Counted from the first letter of the stretch, positions 26,045-34,336 are shown. The stretch is DNA of 38,580 nucleotides from Alphaproteobacteria bacterium (GCA_025350465.1 JANXXU010000004.1:1-38580); one strand, 5' to 3'. Made by a program: numbers and translations. The notes: generated by a model not told the origin, from the sequence alone.

Positions 26045-26073
26045 AGTATAGAACAAAACACGAACAAAGTCAA
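26045..26073 (-). promoter_or_regulatory. near-consensus sigma-70 promoter with embedded LexA box
   Basis: On the minus strand TTGACT (26073-26068) is followed after exactly 17 bases by TATACT (26050-26045). The spacer contains GTTC-GTGTTTT-GTTC (26065-26051), an exact match to the alphaproteobacterial LexA operator GTTC-N7-GTTC. It lies in the 222-bp gap between the SDR and quinone-oxidoreductase genes, which converge, so neither is its target. Confidence 0.75.
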
Positions 26074-26093
26074 CGGCTGGAGCGACGAAATTC

Positions 26094-27068
26094 CTACATC
26101 GTCAGCACGACTTTGCCGATCACGCGCCGCTCTTGCAGCATGCGCATCGCCTCGCGCGCGCGTTCGAGCGGAAAGGTGGCGCAGACATGCGGCCGGATCT
26201 TTCCTTCCGCTGCCCATGCATCGATCATGCGAATATTCTCGACGCCCTTTTCGGGGAATTGGCGTCCGTATTCGCCGGCGCGCACGCCGACGACCGAGAA
26301 CCCTTTGATCAGCGGCATGTTCACGCTGACCGTCGGAATACGTCCGCTGGTGAAACCGATGACGAGCAGCCGGCCGTTGAAGGCGATGCAGCGGACGCTC
26401 TCGTCGAACACATCGCCGCCCACCGGGTCAAATATGACATCGGCACCCTTGCCGCCGGTGAGATCCTTCACCTTCTCCCGAAAACCGATCGGCGCCAGCA
26501 CATGATCGGCGCCATAGGACTTGAGGAACGCGCGCTTCTCTTCGCTCGATGCCGTCCCGATCACGTGCGCGCCCAAGAGCTTGCCGACATCGACTGCGGC
26601 CAACCCCACACCGCCCGCCGCACCGTGCACCAGCAAGGTTTCGCCACGTTGCAATTCGCCGCGTCGTGCCAGCGCAACGTAAGCCGTCAGATAGGCCGCC
26701 GGGCAGGCCGCGCCATGCGCATAGTCCAGGCGCGCCGGCAACGGCCGCACGGCCTGCTCGGGCACGACGATCTCTTCGGCATAACAACCGAAGCGCGCGC
26801 CGAGGACGGCGCGATCGCCGATCCTCACGCGGGTCACGCCGTCGCCAATGGCGATCACGTCGCCGGCGCCTTCCATGCCCGGCGAGAACGGCAAATCGGG
26901 TTTGAGCTGATACTTGCCTTGCACCATTAAGATGTCGGGAAAATTCACGCTCGCCGCACGCAGGCGAATTTTGACCTCGCCCGGCCTCGGTGGCGGTACG
27001 TCGATATCTCTTAACCGCAGCGTTGAGAGATCATCGGACAGGGCGTCGACGATGAGGGCGCGGCTCAT
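26094..27068 (-). CDS. NADPH:quinone oxidoreductase family protein (zinc-independent MDR)
   Basis: A 324-residue medium-chain reductase of the QOR type. The N-terminal GroES-like domain has 'LRAASVNFPDILMVQGKYQL' and 'FSPGMEGAGDVIAIGDGV'; the Rossmann domain has 'LVHGAAGGVGLAAVDVGKLL' and 'GTASSEEKRAFLKSYGADHV'. No structural-zinc cysteines are present, as in quinone reductases. It reduces quinones or other alpha,beta-unsaturated carbonyls with NADPH. Its ATG overlaps the stop of the upstream esterase by 4 bases, so the two form an operon. Confidence 0.9.
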   Translation of the reverse strand: MSRALIVDALSDDLSTLRLRDIDVPPPRPGEVKIRLRAASVNFPDILMVQGKYQLKPDLPFSPGMEGAGDVIAIGDGVTRVRIGDRAVLGARFGCYAEEIVVPEQAVRPLPARLDYAHGAACPAAYLTAYVALARRGELQRGETLLVHGAAGGVGLAAVDVGKLLGAHVIGTASSEEKRAFLKSYGADHVLAPIGFREKVKDLTGGKGADVIFDPVGGDVFDESVRCIAFNGRLLVIGFTSGRIPTVSVNMPLIKGFSVVGVRAGEYGRQFPEKGVENIRMIDAWAAEGKIRPHVCATFPLERAREAMRMLQERRVIGKVVLTM

Positions 27069-28129
27069 CCGATCGCCCGTCGCAAATCTTCTGCGATTTC
27101 ATGAATCGCCGTCTTCGCCGCCGGAATAGCGCCTGACATTGCCGTAAACGCGTGCGTCAGATGATCGTAACAGCGATAGAGCACTTGGGTGCCCGCGACT
27201 TTCAGCGCCTCCGCATAATCGCGACCCTGATCGACCAGCGGATCGTGACCCGCCGTATAGATCAGCGCCGGCGGCAAGCCCGTGAGATCCTCGGCCCTCG
27301 CCGGCGACACGCGCGGGTCAAGACCCTCCTCTGGCGTATTCAGATAGTGGCCTCGAAACCAGTTCATCACTTCGGTTGTCAGCGGATAGGCGTTGCCGAA
27401 CAGCTTCATTGACGGCGCCTCCGACAGCCAATCGACGGCCGGATAGATCAACAGCTGCAGCGCCGGGGGCTTCTCGCCGGTGCGGCGCAATTCCTGCGCG
27501 ATCATCGCCGCAAGTCCACCACCGGCCGAATCGCCGCCGACAGCGATCACCGAGGGATTGCCACCGAGCTGGCGCGCATTTTCCCGCGCCCAGCGAAACG
27601 CCGCCAAAGCGTCTTCGTTCTGCGCCGGAAATTTATCTTCCGGCGCCAGACGATAGTCGATCGAGAGCACCAGACAGCCCGCTCGCGCCGCAAAGGTGGA
27701 GCAGAGGACATGGCAGGTTTCCAGATCGCCGATGACGAAACCGCCCATGTGAAAATAGACCAGCACCGGAACAAAGCGATTGGGCAGACGCGGCTTATAG
27801 CTGCGAACGCGCAGCGACTTCCCCGCAGGACCGGGAATTGTAAACTCACCCGTCTCGATATGCGGATCGGGGTCGGCGTCGAGCAGCGCCAAACCCTGCG
27901 CCGCCGCTTGTCGCGCCGCCGGCGGTGTCAAGCTCGTGAGCGATGGCTGGCGTCGCGCCTGCGCAGCAAGAAACTGGAGCCGCGGATCCAGCGTCCGCCC
28001 ATCGATCACCAGCGGCCGCCCGCCCGAGAGGGCGACCAGCCAGCGCGACGGCATGCTCAACACTGTCCGCACCAAGACCTTCCGCATGCGGCCGAAAATG
28101 CGGGGCGGCGCGGCCAAGCGCAAGGGCAT
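27065..28129 (-). CDS. alpha/beta hydrolase, hormone-sensitive-lipase-like esterase
   Basis: A roughly 354-residue HSL-family esterase. The oxyanion motif is 'VYFHMGGFVIGD' (HMGG variant of HGGG), the nucleophile elbow 'VGGDSAGGGLAA' carries the catalytic Ser, the Asp lies in 'TAGHDPLVDQG' and the His in 'DHLTHAF'. Such enzymes hydrolyse short-chain esters or lactones in the cytosol. The start is uncertain: ATG 28129 is given, with further ATGs in frame at 28087 and 28054 and a TTG at 28156, and none has a good ribosome-binding site. It is divergent from the amidohydrolase at 28211 and overlaps the quinone oxidoreductase start. Confidence 0.85.
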   Translation of the reverse strand: MPLRLAAPPRIFGRMRKVLVRTVLSMPSRWLVALSGGRPLVIDGRTLDPRLQFLAAQARRQPSLTSLTPPAARQAAAQGLALLDADPDPHIETGEFTIPGPAGKSLRVRSYKPRLPNRFVPVLVYFHMGGFVIGDLETCHVLCSTFAARAGCLVLSIDYRLAPEDKFPAQNEDALAAFRWARENARQLGGNPSVIAVGGDSAGGGLAAMIAQELRRTGEKPPALQLLIYPAVDWLSEAPSMKLFGNAYPLTTEVMNWFRGHYLNTPEEGLDPRVSPARAEDLTGLPPALIYTAGHDPLVDQGRDYAEALKVAGTQVLYRCYDHLTHAFTAMSGAIPAAKTAIHEIAEDLRRAIG

Positions 28130-28177
28130 GCGGGTTCGCAAAGCCACGAGGGCCAAGACGCGCGGTATGTGCTAGCG

Positions 28178-28192
28178 TCTCGGTTAACGAGA
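28178..28192. promoter_or_regulatory. TCTCG-GTTAA-CGAGA inverted repeat in a divergent gap
   Basis: A 5-bp inverted repeat with a GTTAA centre between the esterase and amidohydrolase starts. Possible operator for one or both genes. Confidence 0.3.
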
Positions 28193-28210
28193 TATTCAAG
28201 GATCAAACCG

Positions 28211-29929
28211 ATGGCACGCCACGACCTCGTGATTCGCGGAGGCACGATCTACGACGGCACCGGCTCGGCGCCGGTCGCCGGCGACGTTGCGATCGCCGAC
28301 GGCAAGATCGTCGGTGTCGGCAAGATTGCGGATTCTGGCCGCGAGGAGATCGACGCCAAGGGCATGATCGTCACGCCCGGCTTCGTCGACATCCACACCC
28401 ACTACGATGGCCAAGCGACATGGGACACGCGTCTCACGCCTTCCTCCTGGCACGGCGTCACGACGGTGGTGATGGGCAATTGCGGCGTCGGCTTCGCGCC
28501 CTGCCGCCTTGACGATCACGACATGCTGATACGCCTGATGGAAGGCGTTGAAGATATTCCAGGCGTTGTCCTGACCGAAGGCTTGAAGTGGAATTGGGAA
28601 ACCTTCGCCCAGTTTCTCGAGGCGTTGGAAGCGCGGCCACACGACATCGATTTCGCGACACAAGTTCCGCACGGCGCTCTGCGCGTTTACGTGATGGGCG
28701 AGCGCGGTGCCAATCGCGATCCGGCGACCCCGGCCGATATCGCCGACATGGCAGCCATCGCGCGCGACGCGGTAAAGGCCGGCGCACTCGGCTTTTCGAC
28801 CTCGCGCACGCTCAACCATCGCACGAGCGACGGCCAGCCGACGCCGACCTTAACGGCGGCCGAGGACGAGCTTGTCGGCATCGCGATGGGTCTGAAGGCG
28901 GCCGACGCAGGCGTCCTGCAAGTCGTGTCCGACTTTACCGATCCCTTACGCGAACTTGCGATGCTGCGGCGCATGGTAAGCGAATCCGGCCGCCCGCTGT
29001 CGTTCTCCTTGGTCCAAAGCGATCGTGGGCCCCAAGCATGGAAGCGACTGCTCGGCTGGGTCGACGACTGCACGAAAGACGGCCTGACGGTTCGCGCGCA
29101 AGTTTGCGGCCGCCCTGTAGGCCTGCTGCTCGGTTTGTCGCTGACCATCAATCCGTTCTCGGCACATCCCTCCTACAAGCAGATCGAAGGTTTGCCGTTC
29201 GCGGAGCGTCTAAAGCTGCTGCGCACGTCCGAATGGCGTGCGCGATTGCTCGGCGAACAACCGAATTCAGACAATCCCTTCGTCAAGGCGGTGCTGCGGA
29301 ACTTTTCAAAGATGTTTCCGCTCAACGATCCGCCGAACTACGAACCGACAACCGACCAAAGCTTGGGCGCGCAAGCGCAGCGCGCCGGAAAGCGCCCTGA
29401 GGAGCTCGCCTACGATTGGATGCTGGCCGACGACGGCCGCGCTTTGATCCTGTTCCCATTCCTCAATTATGCCGACGACAACCTCGAACCGTCGCTCGCC
29501 ATGATGCGCCACCCGCATACGATTCTGGGATTGGGCGACGGCGGCGCGCATGTCGGCATGATCTGCGACGGCAGTTTCCCGACATCGATGCTGACCCACT
29601 GGACGCGCGACCGTACTCGCGGTGAAAAGCTCCCCCTCGAATGGGTGATCAAGGCGCAATGCCGCGACACTGCGGAGGCCGTGGGCCTTTTTGATCGCGG
29701 GTTGCTCAAGCCTGGATACAAAGCCGACCTCAACGTCATCGACTACGATCGCCTGACGTTGCATCGGCCGGCCGTCGCCTACGACCTGCCTGCCGGCGGG
29801 CGGCGCTTGGTTCAGCGCGCCGACGGTTATGTCGCCAACGTCGTGTCGGGTGAGGTCACCTATCGCAACGGCGAACCCACCAGCGCGTTGCCTGGCAAGC
29901 TCGTCAGAGGGGCACAGCGCGCGCCTTAG
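28211..29929 (+). CDS. amidohydrolase, N-acyl-D-amino-acid deacylase-like
   Basis: A 572-residue metal-dependent hydrolase. The N-terminal 'DLVIRGGTIYDGTGSAPVAG' and 'GMIVTPGFVDIHTHYDGQ' (metal ligands His62 and His64) are typical of D-aminoacylases, as is the C-terminal 'LGLGDGGAHVGMICDGSFPT' with the conserved Asp. The fold is a TIM barrel with a small beta-sandwich formed from both ends. Family members remove N-acyl groups from D-amino acids, though many are uncharacterised. Start 28211 follows AAGGA at about 9 bases; the frame is open far upstream but overlaps the divergent esterase. Its stop overlaps that of the convergent TetR gene by 3 bases. Confidence 0.88.
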   Translation: MARHDLVIRGGTIYDGTGSAPVAGDVAIADGKIVGVGKIADSGREEIDAKGMIVTPGFVDIHTHYDGQATWDTRLTPSSWHGVTTVVMGNCGVGFAPCRLDDHDMLIRLMEGVEDIPGVVLTEGLKWNWETFAQFLEALEARPHDIDFATQVPHGALRVYVMGERGANRDPATPADIADMAAIARDAVKAGALGFSTSRTLNHRTSDGQPTPTLTAAEDELVGIAMGLKAADAGVLQVVSDFTDPLRELAMLRRMVSESGRPLSFSLVQSDRGPQAWKRLLGWVDDCTKDGLTVRAQVCGRPVGLLLGLSLTINPFSAHPSYKQIEGLPFAERLKLLRTSEWRARLLGEQPNSDNPFVKAVLRNFSKMFPLNDPPNYEPTTDQSLGAQAQRAGKRPEELAYDWMLADDGRALILFPFLNYADDNLEPSLAMMRHPHTILGLGDGGAHVGMICDGSFPTSMLTHWTRDRTRGEKLPLEWVIKAQCRDTAEAVGLFDRGLLKPGYKADLNVIDYDRLTLHRPAVAYDLPAGGRRLVQRADGYVANVVSGEVTYRNGEPTSALPGKLVRGAQRAP

Positions 29930-30567
29930 CGTTTCTTCGCCTTCGGCTTCTTCGGCAGCGCCTGAACGCCGCCGAGGAACAAGGCGGTCGCAAATTTCGC
30001 CGCGTCGTCGGCGCTGATATCGTCGCGCACGAGCATCTGGTGGGCGACTTCGAAGGCAACGCCGACCATTGACGCCATGAGCAGATCGGGATCGGCCGGC
30101 GGCAAGACGCCGTTTTCGATCGCCGTTTCGATGTCGGCGCGCAGCTCGTCGAAGCCGGCGATGACCTCGGGCGTATCGATGCGCACGCGCGGTATCTCGC
30201 GATGGCGGCGCACGGCGATGAACGTCGTTTGATCGTTTTTGACGAAATCGAAATAGCTTCTAAACGTTCCGGTGATGAATTCCTCGAAGCCGCGCGCCCG
30301 AATGCGCTCGGCGCGAAGGCGCGGACGAACACGCAGCGCGGTCTCGTCCTGGAGCGCCTGAAACACTTCTTCCTTCGATTTGAAGTAGTTGTAAAAGGTG
30401 CCCGACGCGAGCTCTGTCGCACGGATGATGTCGCGAACCGTCGTCGCGCCATAGCCCAAATCGGCAAAGACATTGCGCGCCGCGTCGATGATCGCTTGGC
30501 GATTGCTGGCCTTCGTTTCCTCGCGCTTGCCTCGCTGGCTCTTGGTCAATTCGAAGACGTCGCTCAT
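29926..30567 (-). CDS. TetR-family transcriptional regulator
   Basis: A 213-residue TetR regulator. The N-terminal helix-turn-helix reads 'AIIDAARNVFADLGYGATTV' followed by 'IIRATELASGTFYNYFKSKE', a classic TetR recognition helix. The C-terminal domain is helical and ligand-binding, effector unknown. ATG 30567 overlaps the stop of the flavin monooxygenase by 4 bases (ATGA), so it is translated after that gene and probably controls the same operon. A short palindrome in the divergent gap at 32052-32064 is a candidate operator. Confidence 0.92.
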   Translation of the reverse strand: MSDVFELTKSQRGKREETKASNRQAIIDAARNVFADLGYGATTVRDIIRATELASGTFYNYFKSKEEVFQALQDETALRVRPRLRAERIRARGFEEFITGTFRSYFDFVKNDQTTFIAVRRHREIPRVRIDTPEVIAGFDELRADIETAIENGVLPPADPDLLMASMVGVAFEVAHQMLVRDDISADDAAKFATALFLGGVQALPKKPKAKKR

Positions 30568-32003
30568 GCCGCCACCGCCGGTTGCGCCGCCGGGCGCACG
30601 ACGCGCGGCGGAACGGGAAGGACGTTGCCTTGCGCTTTTGCTCGCTTGCGCCCGCGCGCCAATTCTTTTCTGAGATCGTAGGTGTATTCGCCGCAATTGA
30701 TCTGGATCGTATGGCGCGGTGTCGCGAGATAGGACGATTTGCTGCGCTCGTGCATTTCGACGCGCTCAGCCTGCATGACCTCGACCGGCGGCAGCGCATA
30801 TTGGCCCGTCAGGTAGTTCGCGATGAGCTTCGATTGTTCTTCGGCGATCGGCATCATCGCGCAAAGCGGCTGAAGCAGCGCGACGAAGAACAGATTGTCG
30901 AACCGCGGATCGATCACGCGGCGCCACAGCGCGATGTCGTTTGCCGGCGCCGCCATCACACCTTCGTCGAAGAACGGGAAGGTGATCTTATAACCGGTGC
31001 ACCAGACAATCACGTCGATGTCCTCCTCGCTCCCATCGACGAAAGCAACTTTCGAGTTTCGCAGCTCTTTGATGTTCGGTTTCGGCAGGACATCGCCCGA
31101 GCCCACACGACCGTAGATCTCTTGGCTGACGGCCGGATGCGTCGCGAGCAACGGATGATCCGGCTTGGCAAGACCGTATTGCTCGGGCCGGCCCGCCGTT
31201 TGGGACAAGCTCCGTTCCGCGATCCGCCGCAGTAGCCAAAGCGGCATGGCACGATGCAACCATTGCGGATCCCGACTGGGGTGCGTAACGGCGGCGTCCA
31301 GCACCATGCCGCCCGTGTATTTCGGAATCACCCAATAGCCGCGCCGTTGCGACAAAAACACGTTCTTCGCGACGCCCTTTCGCCCCAGCTCGCACGCAAT
31401 GTCGAGCGCCGAATTGCCGAAGCCGACAACCAGCACATTCTTGTCCACGCAATCGATGGGATCGCTTGGGTCGATATAAGCATGCGAGTGAATCTGTTTG
31501 CCGACGAACGTTCCGGGGAAACCCGGTTCGGGAAACCGCGGGTCCCAATGATGACCGTTGGCGACGCAGAGCGCGTCGTAGAGCCGGATCTCGCCGGATT
31601 CAAGCGTGACTTTCCATAAACCGTCAGCCGTCTGCTCCACCTTGCTCACACCCGCATTGAAGACGATGCGGTCGCGAAAACCGAAGTGATCGACGTAGTC
31701 GTCGAAATAGCGCGTGATCTGCGTGTGATGAGGGTAGTCCGGAAAATCGCGCGGCATCGGGAAGTCCGAATAGGCCATCTTGTCGCGCGATGTATTGATA
31801 TGAAGCGAGCGATAGGCCGACGACATTCCATTCTTATTCTTGAAGACCCAATTGCCGCCGACGCGATCCGATTTTTCCAAGCAGTCGAATGGAATTCCGT
31901 AGTCGGCGAAAACTTTCGCCGTGGCAATGCCGCTTGAGCCCGCACCGATGATGCAGACTTTCGGAAAGCGCGGATCGGCTGGTCGTGCAGTCACGGCCGG
32001 CAT
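30564..32003 (-). CDS. flavin-containing monooxygenase
   Basis: A 479-residue class B flavin monooxygenase. It has the FAD motif GAGSSG (about residues 21-26, 'CIIGAGSSGIATAKVFADY'), the FMO fingerprint FxGxxxHSxxY ('FPGTFVGKQIHSHAYI') near residue 170, and the NADPH motif in 'LVVGFGNSALDIACELG' near 200. It oxygenates a nucleophilic N, S or carbonyl substrate with NADPH and O2; this variant could be an N-oxidase or Baeyer-Villiger type, which the sequence does not settle. GAGG is 8 bases before ATG 32003. It overlaps the TetR gene downstream. Confidence 0.9.
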   Translation of the reverse strand: MPAVTARPADPRFPKVCIIGAGSSGIATAKVFADYGIPFDCLEKSDRVGGNWVFKNKNGMSSAYRSLHINTSRDKMAYSDFPMPRDFPDYPHHTQITRYFDDYVDHFGFRDRIVFNAGVSKVEQTADGLWKVTLESGEIRLYDALCVANGHHWDPRFPEPGFPGTFVGKQIHSHAYIDPSDPIDCVDKNVLVVGFGNSALDIACELGRKGVAKNVFLSQRRGYWVIPKYTGGMVLDAAVTHPSRDPQWLHRAMPLWLLRRIAERSLSQTAGRPEQYGLAKPDHPLLATHPAVSQEIYGRVGSGDVLPKPNIKELRNSKVAFVDGSEEDIDVIVWCTGYKITFPFFDEGVMAAPANDIALWRRVIDPRFDNLFFVALLQPLCAMMPIAEEQSKLIANYLTGQYALPPVEVMQAERVEMHERSKSSYLATPRHTIQINCGEYTYDLRKELARGRKRAKAQGNVLPVPPRVVRPAAQPAVAA

Positions 32004-32051
32004 GCGGGAACCTCGAACAATTCAATGGCGATGACTCACTCTAACCGATCG

Positions 32052-32064
32052 TGACGGCGCGTCA
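32052..32064. promoter_or_regulatory. TGACG-GCG-CGTCA palindrome between divergent genes
   Basis: A perfect 5+3+5 inverted repeat in the 148-bp gap between the monooxygenase and the PaaI-type thioesterase. It is the best candidate operator for the TetR regulator encoded in the monooxygenase operon. Confidence 0.45.
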
Positions 32065-32151
32065 ACTTTGCCGCCGTGTCAACGGTAAACGGCTGGCGCG
32101 AGGGCGCGCCCTGTGGTCTAGGAAACCCGACCAGAGGATTCGAAAGCTTCC

Positions 32152-32574
32152 ATGCTCGACCACGTTCCCCACGCAAAAGCCGTAGGCCTCGCCATCGTTT
32201 CCGTAGAAAAAGGGGTGGCCGTTGTCAAACTCCCGTACGACGAAAAACTCGTCGGCAATCCCGACACCGGCGTTGTCCACGGCGGCGTCATCACCACACT
32301 TCTGGACAATTGCTGCGGCATTGCTGTCGGCATGGCGTTAGGCGAAATGAGGCCGATCGCGACGCTGGATCTGCGCATCGACTACATGAAGCCGGCAACC
32401 CCCAAACTCGAGATTCTCGCGCGCGCCGAATGTTACAAAGTGACGGCGAACATCGCGTTTGTCCGCGCCTCGGCCTATCACGCGGACGCGTCCGACCCGA
32501 TCGCGACCGCCGTCGGTGCGTTCATGCTGGACGCGGCCGGCCACCCCAAATCGAAATCGAAAGCCACGAGCTAG
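32152..32574 (+). CDS. PaaI-type hotdog thioesterase
   Basis: A 140-residue single hotdog protein. The family core is 'VGNPDTGVVHGGVITTLLDN', with the HGG loop and the Asp at the start of the central helix, followed by 'ATLDLRIDYMKPATPKLEIL'. PaaI-like enzymes hydrolyse aryl- or acyl-CoA and work as tetramers. The next gene encodes a second, diverged member 4 bases after its stop, and the two may form a heteromeric enzyme. It is divergent from the monooxygenase. AGAGGA lies a little far upstream (13 bases) of ATG 32152. Confidence 0.88.
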   Translation: MLDHVPHAKAVGLAIVSVEKGVAVVKLPYDEKLVGNPDTGVVHGGVITTLLDNCCGIAVGMALGEMRPIATLDLRIDYMKPATPKLEILARAECYKVTANIAFVRASAYHADASDPIATAVGAFMLDAAGHPKSKSKATS

Positions 32575-32578
32575 GTCC

Positions 32579-33019
32579 ATGGAGCTGCTTCAACGTGCAC
32601 GAGACCAGGGCAGTAAGGTCGATCTGCAGGCGTTGATCGACGCCATTCCGTATTGCCGGTTTTTGGGAATCGAGGTCGATCGCAAGGGCTCTGAGCTGAC
32701 CATGATCTTGCGTTTCGATCGCAAACTGATCGGCAATCCGATGTTGCCCGCTCTGCACGGCGGTGTGATCGGCGCCTTCTTGGAAACGACCGCGATCGCG
32801 CAACTTGTCTTGGAAACGGAAGCAGCCGAGCTGCCCAAACCCGTCGATATCGGAATCGACTATTTGCGCTCCGGCAAGCCGGTCGACACCTACGCGCGGG
32901 CCGTGATCACCAAGCATGGCCGCAGAGTTTGTAACGTGCGCGCCGAAGCTTGGCAGGACGAGCACTCGCGGCCGATCGCGGCGCTTCACGGGCATTTCCT
33001 GATCAAACCGAAAGATTAA
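32579..33019 (+). CDS. PaaI-type hotdog thioesterase, second copy
   Basis: A 146-residue hotdog protein, homologous to the preceding gene: 'IPYCRFLGIEVDRKGSEL', 'LIGNPMLPALHGGVIGAFLE' (HGG loop with Glu in place of the partner's Asp), and 'VDIGIDYLRSGKPVDTYARA'. The Asp-to-Glu change at the catalytic helix start separates the two copies, so they may differ in activity or one may be structural. The start at 32579 lies 4 bases after the first copy's stop. Confidence 0.87.
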   Translation: MELLQRARDQGSKVDLQALIDAIPYCRFLGIEVDRKGSELTMILRFDRKLIGNPMLPALHGGVIGAFLETTAIAQLVLETEAAELPKPVDIGIDYLRSGKPVDTYARAVITKHGRRVCNVRAEAWQDEHSRPIAALHGHFLIKPKD

Positions 33020-33167
33020 TACAGGCGCCGCTTCGCAGTCGCACAACAATCGTGAACGGCGGCAACCTTTCAATTGATGCTCCGCGAGCGCGATACTGCC
33101 ACCATTGCAGTTTCTTCCCTGGGTTCGCGTTCTTGAATCCCAAGGATCTCATGGGAGAGAAACGCGA

Positions 33168-33311
33168 ATGCGAATACGTCCACTGGAAGTTTGGGTATTC
33201 TCACTGTTCTTGGCGATGGCGGGCGTCGCCCTCTATCATCAATACATCGCGAATCAACGGGCGAACGCGCCGGTCGCGCCATATTCATTGACGATCAAAG
33301 CGCAACGCTAA
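33168..33311 (+). CDS. 47-residue membrane-anchored small protein, member of a local family
   Basis: A tiny protein: MRIRPLEVWV, then a transmembrane segment 'VFSLFLAMAGVALYHQYI' (about 10-27), then a short tail ending 'VAPYSLTIKAQR'. The tail matches the 'PDYVMTITAKR' and 'PHFVMTITAKR' segments of the two larger proteins downstream and stops exactly where their cysteine domain would begin, so this is a short family member. GGGAGAG lies 8 bases before the ATG, like the strong sites of its relatives. The 148-bp gap before it holds nothing else I recognise. Function unknown. Confidence 0.6.
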   Translation: MRIRPLEVWVFSLFLAMAGVALYHQYIANQRANAPVAPYSLTIKAQR

Positions 33312-33464
33312 CCCCGCTAGGGCGCTGCGCGCGACAGACCCGCTACTCGAAGCGTCTCACGAACACGTGTAGCGCATTACGAGGCCTTCATTTGATCGCC
33401 GGGCCTTTGATCATACGCTGAAGCCGTACCTTCGTTCCGGACGGCGGGCTCTCGGAGAACAGTT

Positions 33465-33770
33465 ATGGGCATTCGGTCGATTCAACTTCTTGCGCTCGGC
33501 GTCTTAGCGGCGGCCGCGACGCTCGTTGCCGCTCAAACCACGTCCCTAAGAGCGGCAAATGAATGCCGTCTCACCGTCGCAACCGACGAGGCATCGGCAA
33601 TCGAATTGGCGGCAATGTTCGTGAATGACAACGACGCCGACTCGAATCTGTTCACCGATGCCGCACTGTTCACCTATGCCGCGAACGACATTGCCTTGGA
33701 ATCGCAAGGCGTGACGCTTTTGGATGTGAGTGACGTCACACACTGCGCGCGCCATAAAAATATCATCTGA
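33465..33770 (+). CDS. small secreted protein of unknown function
   Basis: A 101-residue protein with signal peptide MGIRSIQLLALGVLAAAATL, ending about VAA at residue 22. The mature part is acidic ('TDEASAIELAAMFVNDNDAD') with two cysteines, one near the start ('ANECRLTV') and one near the end ('VTHCARHKN'), which could form a disulfide. It is not clearly related to its three neighbours, but shares their size, export and orientation. GGAG precedes the ATG. No family recognised. Confidence 0.6.
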   Translation: MGIRSIQLLALGVLAAAATLVAAQTTSLRAANECRLTVATDEASAIELAAMFVNDNDADSNLFTDAALFTYAANDIALESQGVTLLDVSDVTHCARHKNII

Positions 33771-33790
33771 CTGTCACCCTGCATCGATAC

Positions 33791-33811
33791 GCCATGCCGT
33801 GCGCGCATGGC
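33791..33811. repeat. GCCATGC-N7-GCATGGC hairpin
   Basis: A perfect 7-bp inverted repeat with a 7-base loop, 20 bases after the stop of the secreted protein. No T-run follows. It may be a weak Rho-linked 3' structure or part of the next leader. Confidence 0.45.
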
Positions 33812-33912
33812 AGACATGAGTTGCAGAACCTTCATTTGAATAAGCGCTCTCTCAACCATAACTCTCGCGCACTGCCCGCGACGAGTGATTTGGATTTTGA
33901 GGAGAGACCACG

Positions 33913-34203
33913 ATGCGCATGTCCGATTTGGAAGACGTCGCCTTGCCGCTGACGCTGGTGTTCGCCGTCGCCTTCGCTCTCACGCTTCAGCACGAGATCA
34001 AGCTTCCTTCGCCCGCAACCCAAGCGATCGCGGCAACCGAGGCGGCGCCCGACTACGTGATGACCATCACAGCCAAGCGTTTGCCGCCGGCGTGCAGAAG
34101 GGCTCCGCAGTCGTCGTTTTGCGAGCGATTCTTGGCAGGCGATGCGAGAATCGAGATGCACGAAAGCGCTGCCCGCGTAGCGCAAGGCGATTACGCCTAC
34201 TGA
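33913..34203 (+). CDS. small membrane-anchored protein with two-cysteine domain (family copy)
   Basis: A 96-residue protein. N-terminal 'MRMSDLEDVALPLTLVFAVA' begins one transmembrane helix (about 9-27), followed by an Ala/Pro linker and the family domain: 'YVMTITAKRLPPACRRAP' then 'SFCERFLAGDARIEMHESAA'. Two cysteines nine residues apart suggest a disulfide outside the membrane. It is a paralog of the 107-residue protein at 34514. The ribosome-binding site is GAGGAGAG. An intrinsic terminator follows. No function known to me. Confidence 0.7.
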   Translation: MRMSDLEDVALPLTLVFAVAFALTLQHEIKLPSPATQAIAATEAAPDYVMTITAKRLPPACRRAPQSSFCERFLAGDARIEMHESAARVAQGDYAY

Positions 34204-34227
34204 AAGCCGGTCTCCAGTCAACCAGCG

Positions 34228-34254
34228 GGCTCGTGCGATTCACGAGCCATTTTT
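34228..34254 (+). terminator. intrinsic terminator after the 96-residue small protein
   Basis: GGCTCGTG (34228-34235) pairs with CACGAGCC (34241-34248) over a 5-base loop and is followed by ATTTTTG. It separates the third and fourth small genes into distinct transcripts. Confidence 0.85.
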
Positions 34255-34336
34255 GTCGCGACGGATTGTGACGTTAGCCACTCGTTTCCAGCGAACACAC
34301 GGGCCATCTTCAGCCCAGACGGATGGTGCGACGAAA

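Noticed and set aside
33168-33421. Frameshift explanation for the 47-residue small protein
   Set aside because: No frame downstream of its stop restores the cysteine domain of its relatives, so it appears to be naturally short rather than broken.
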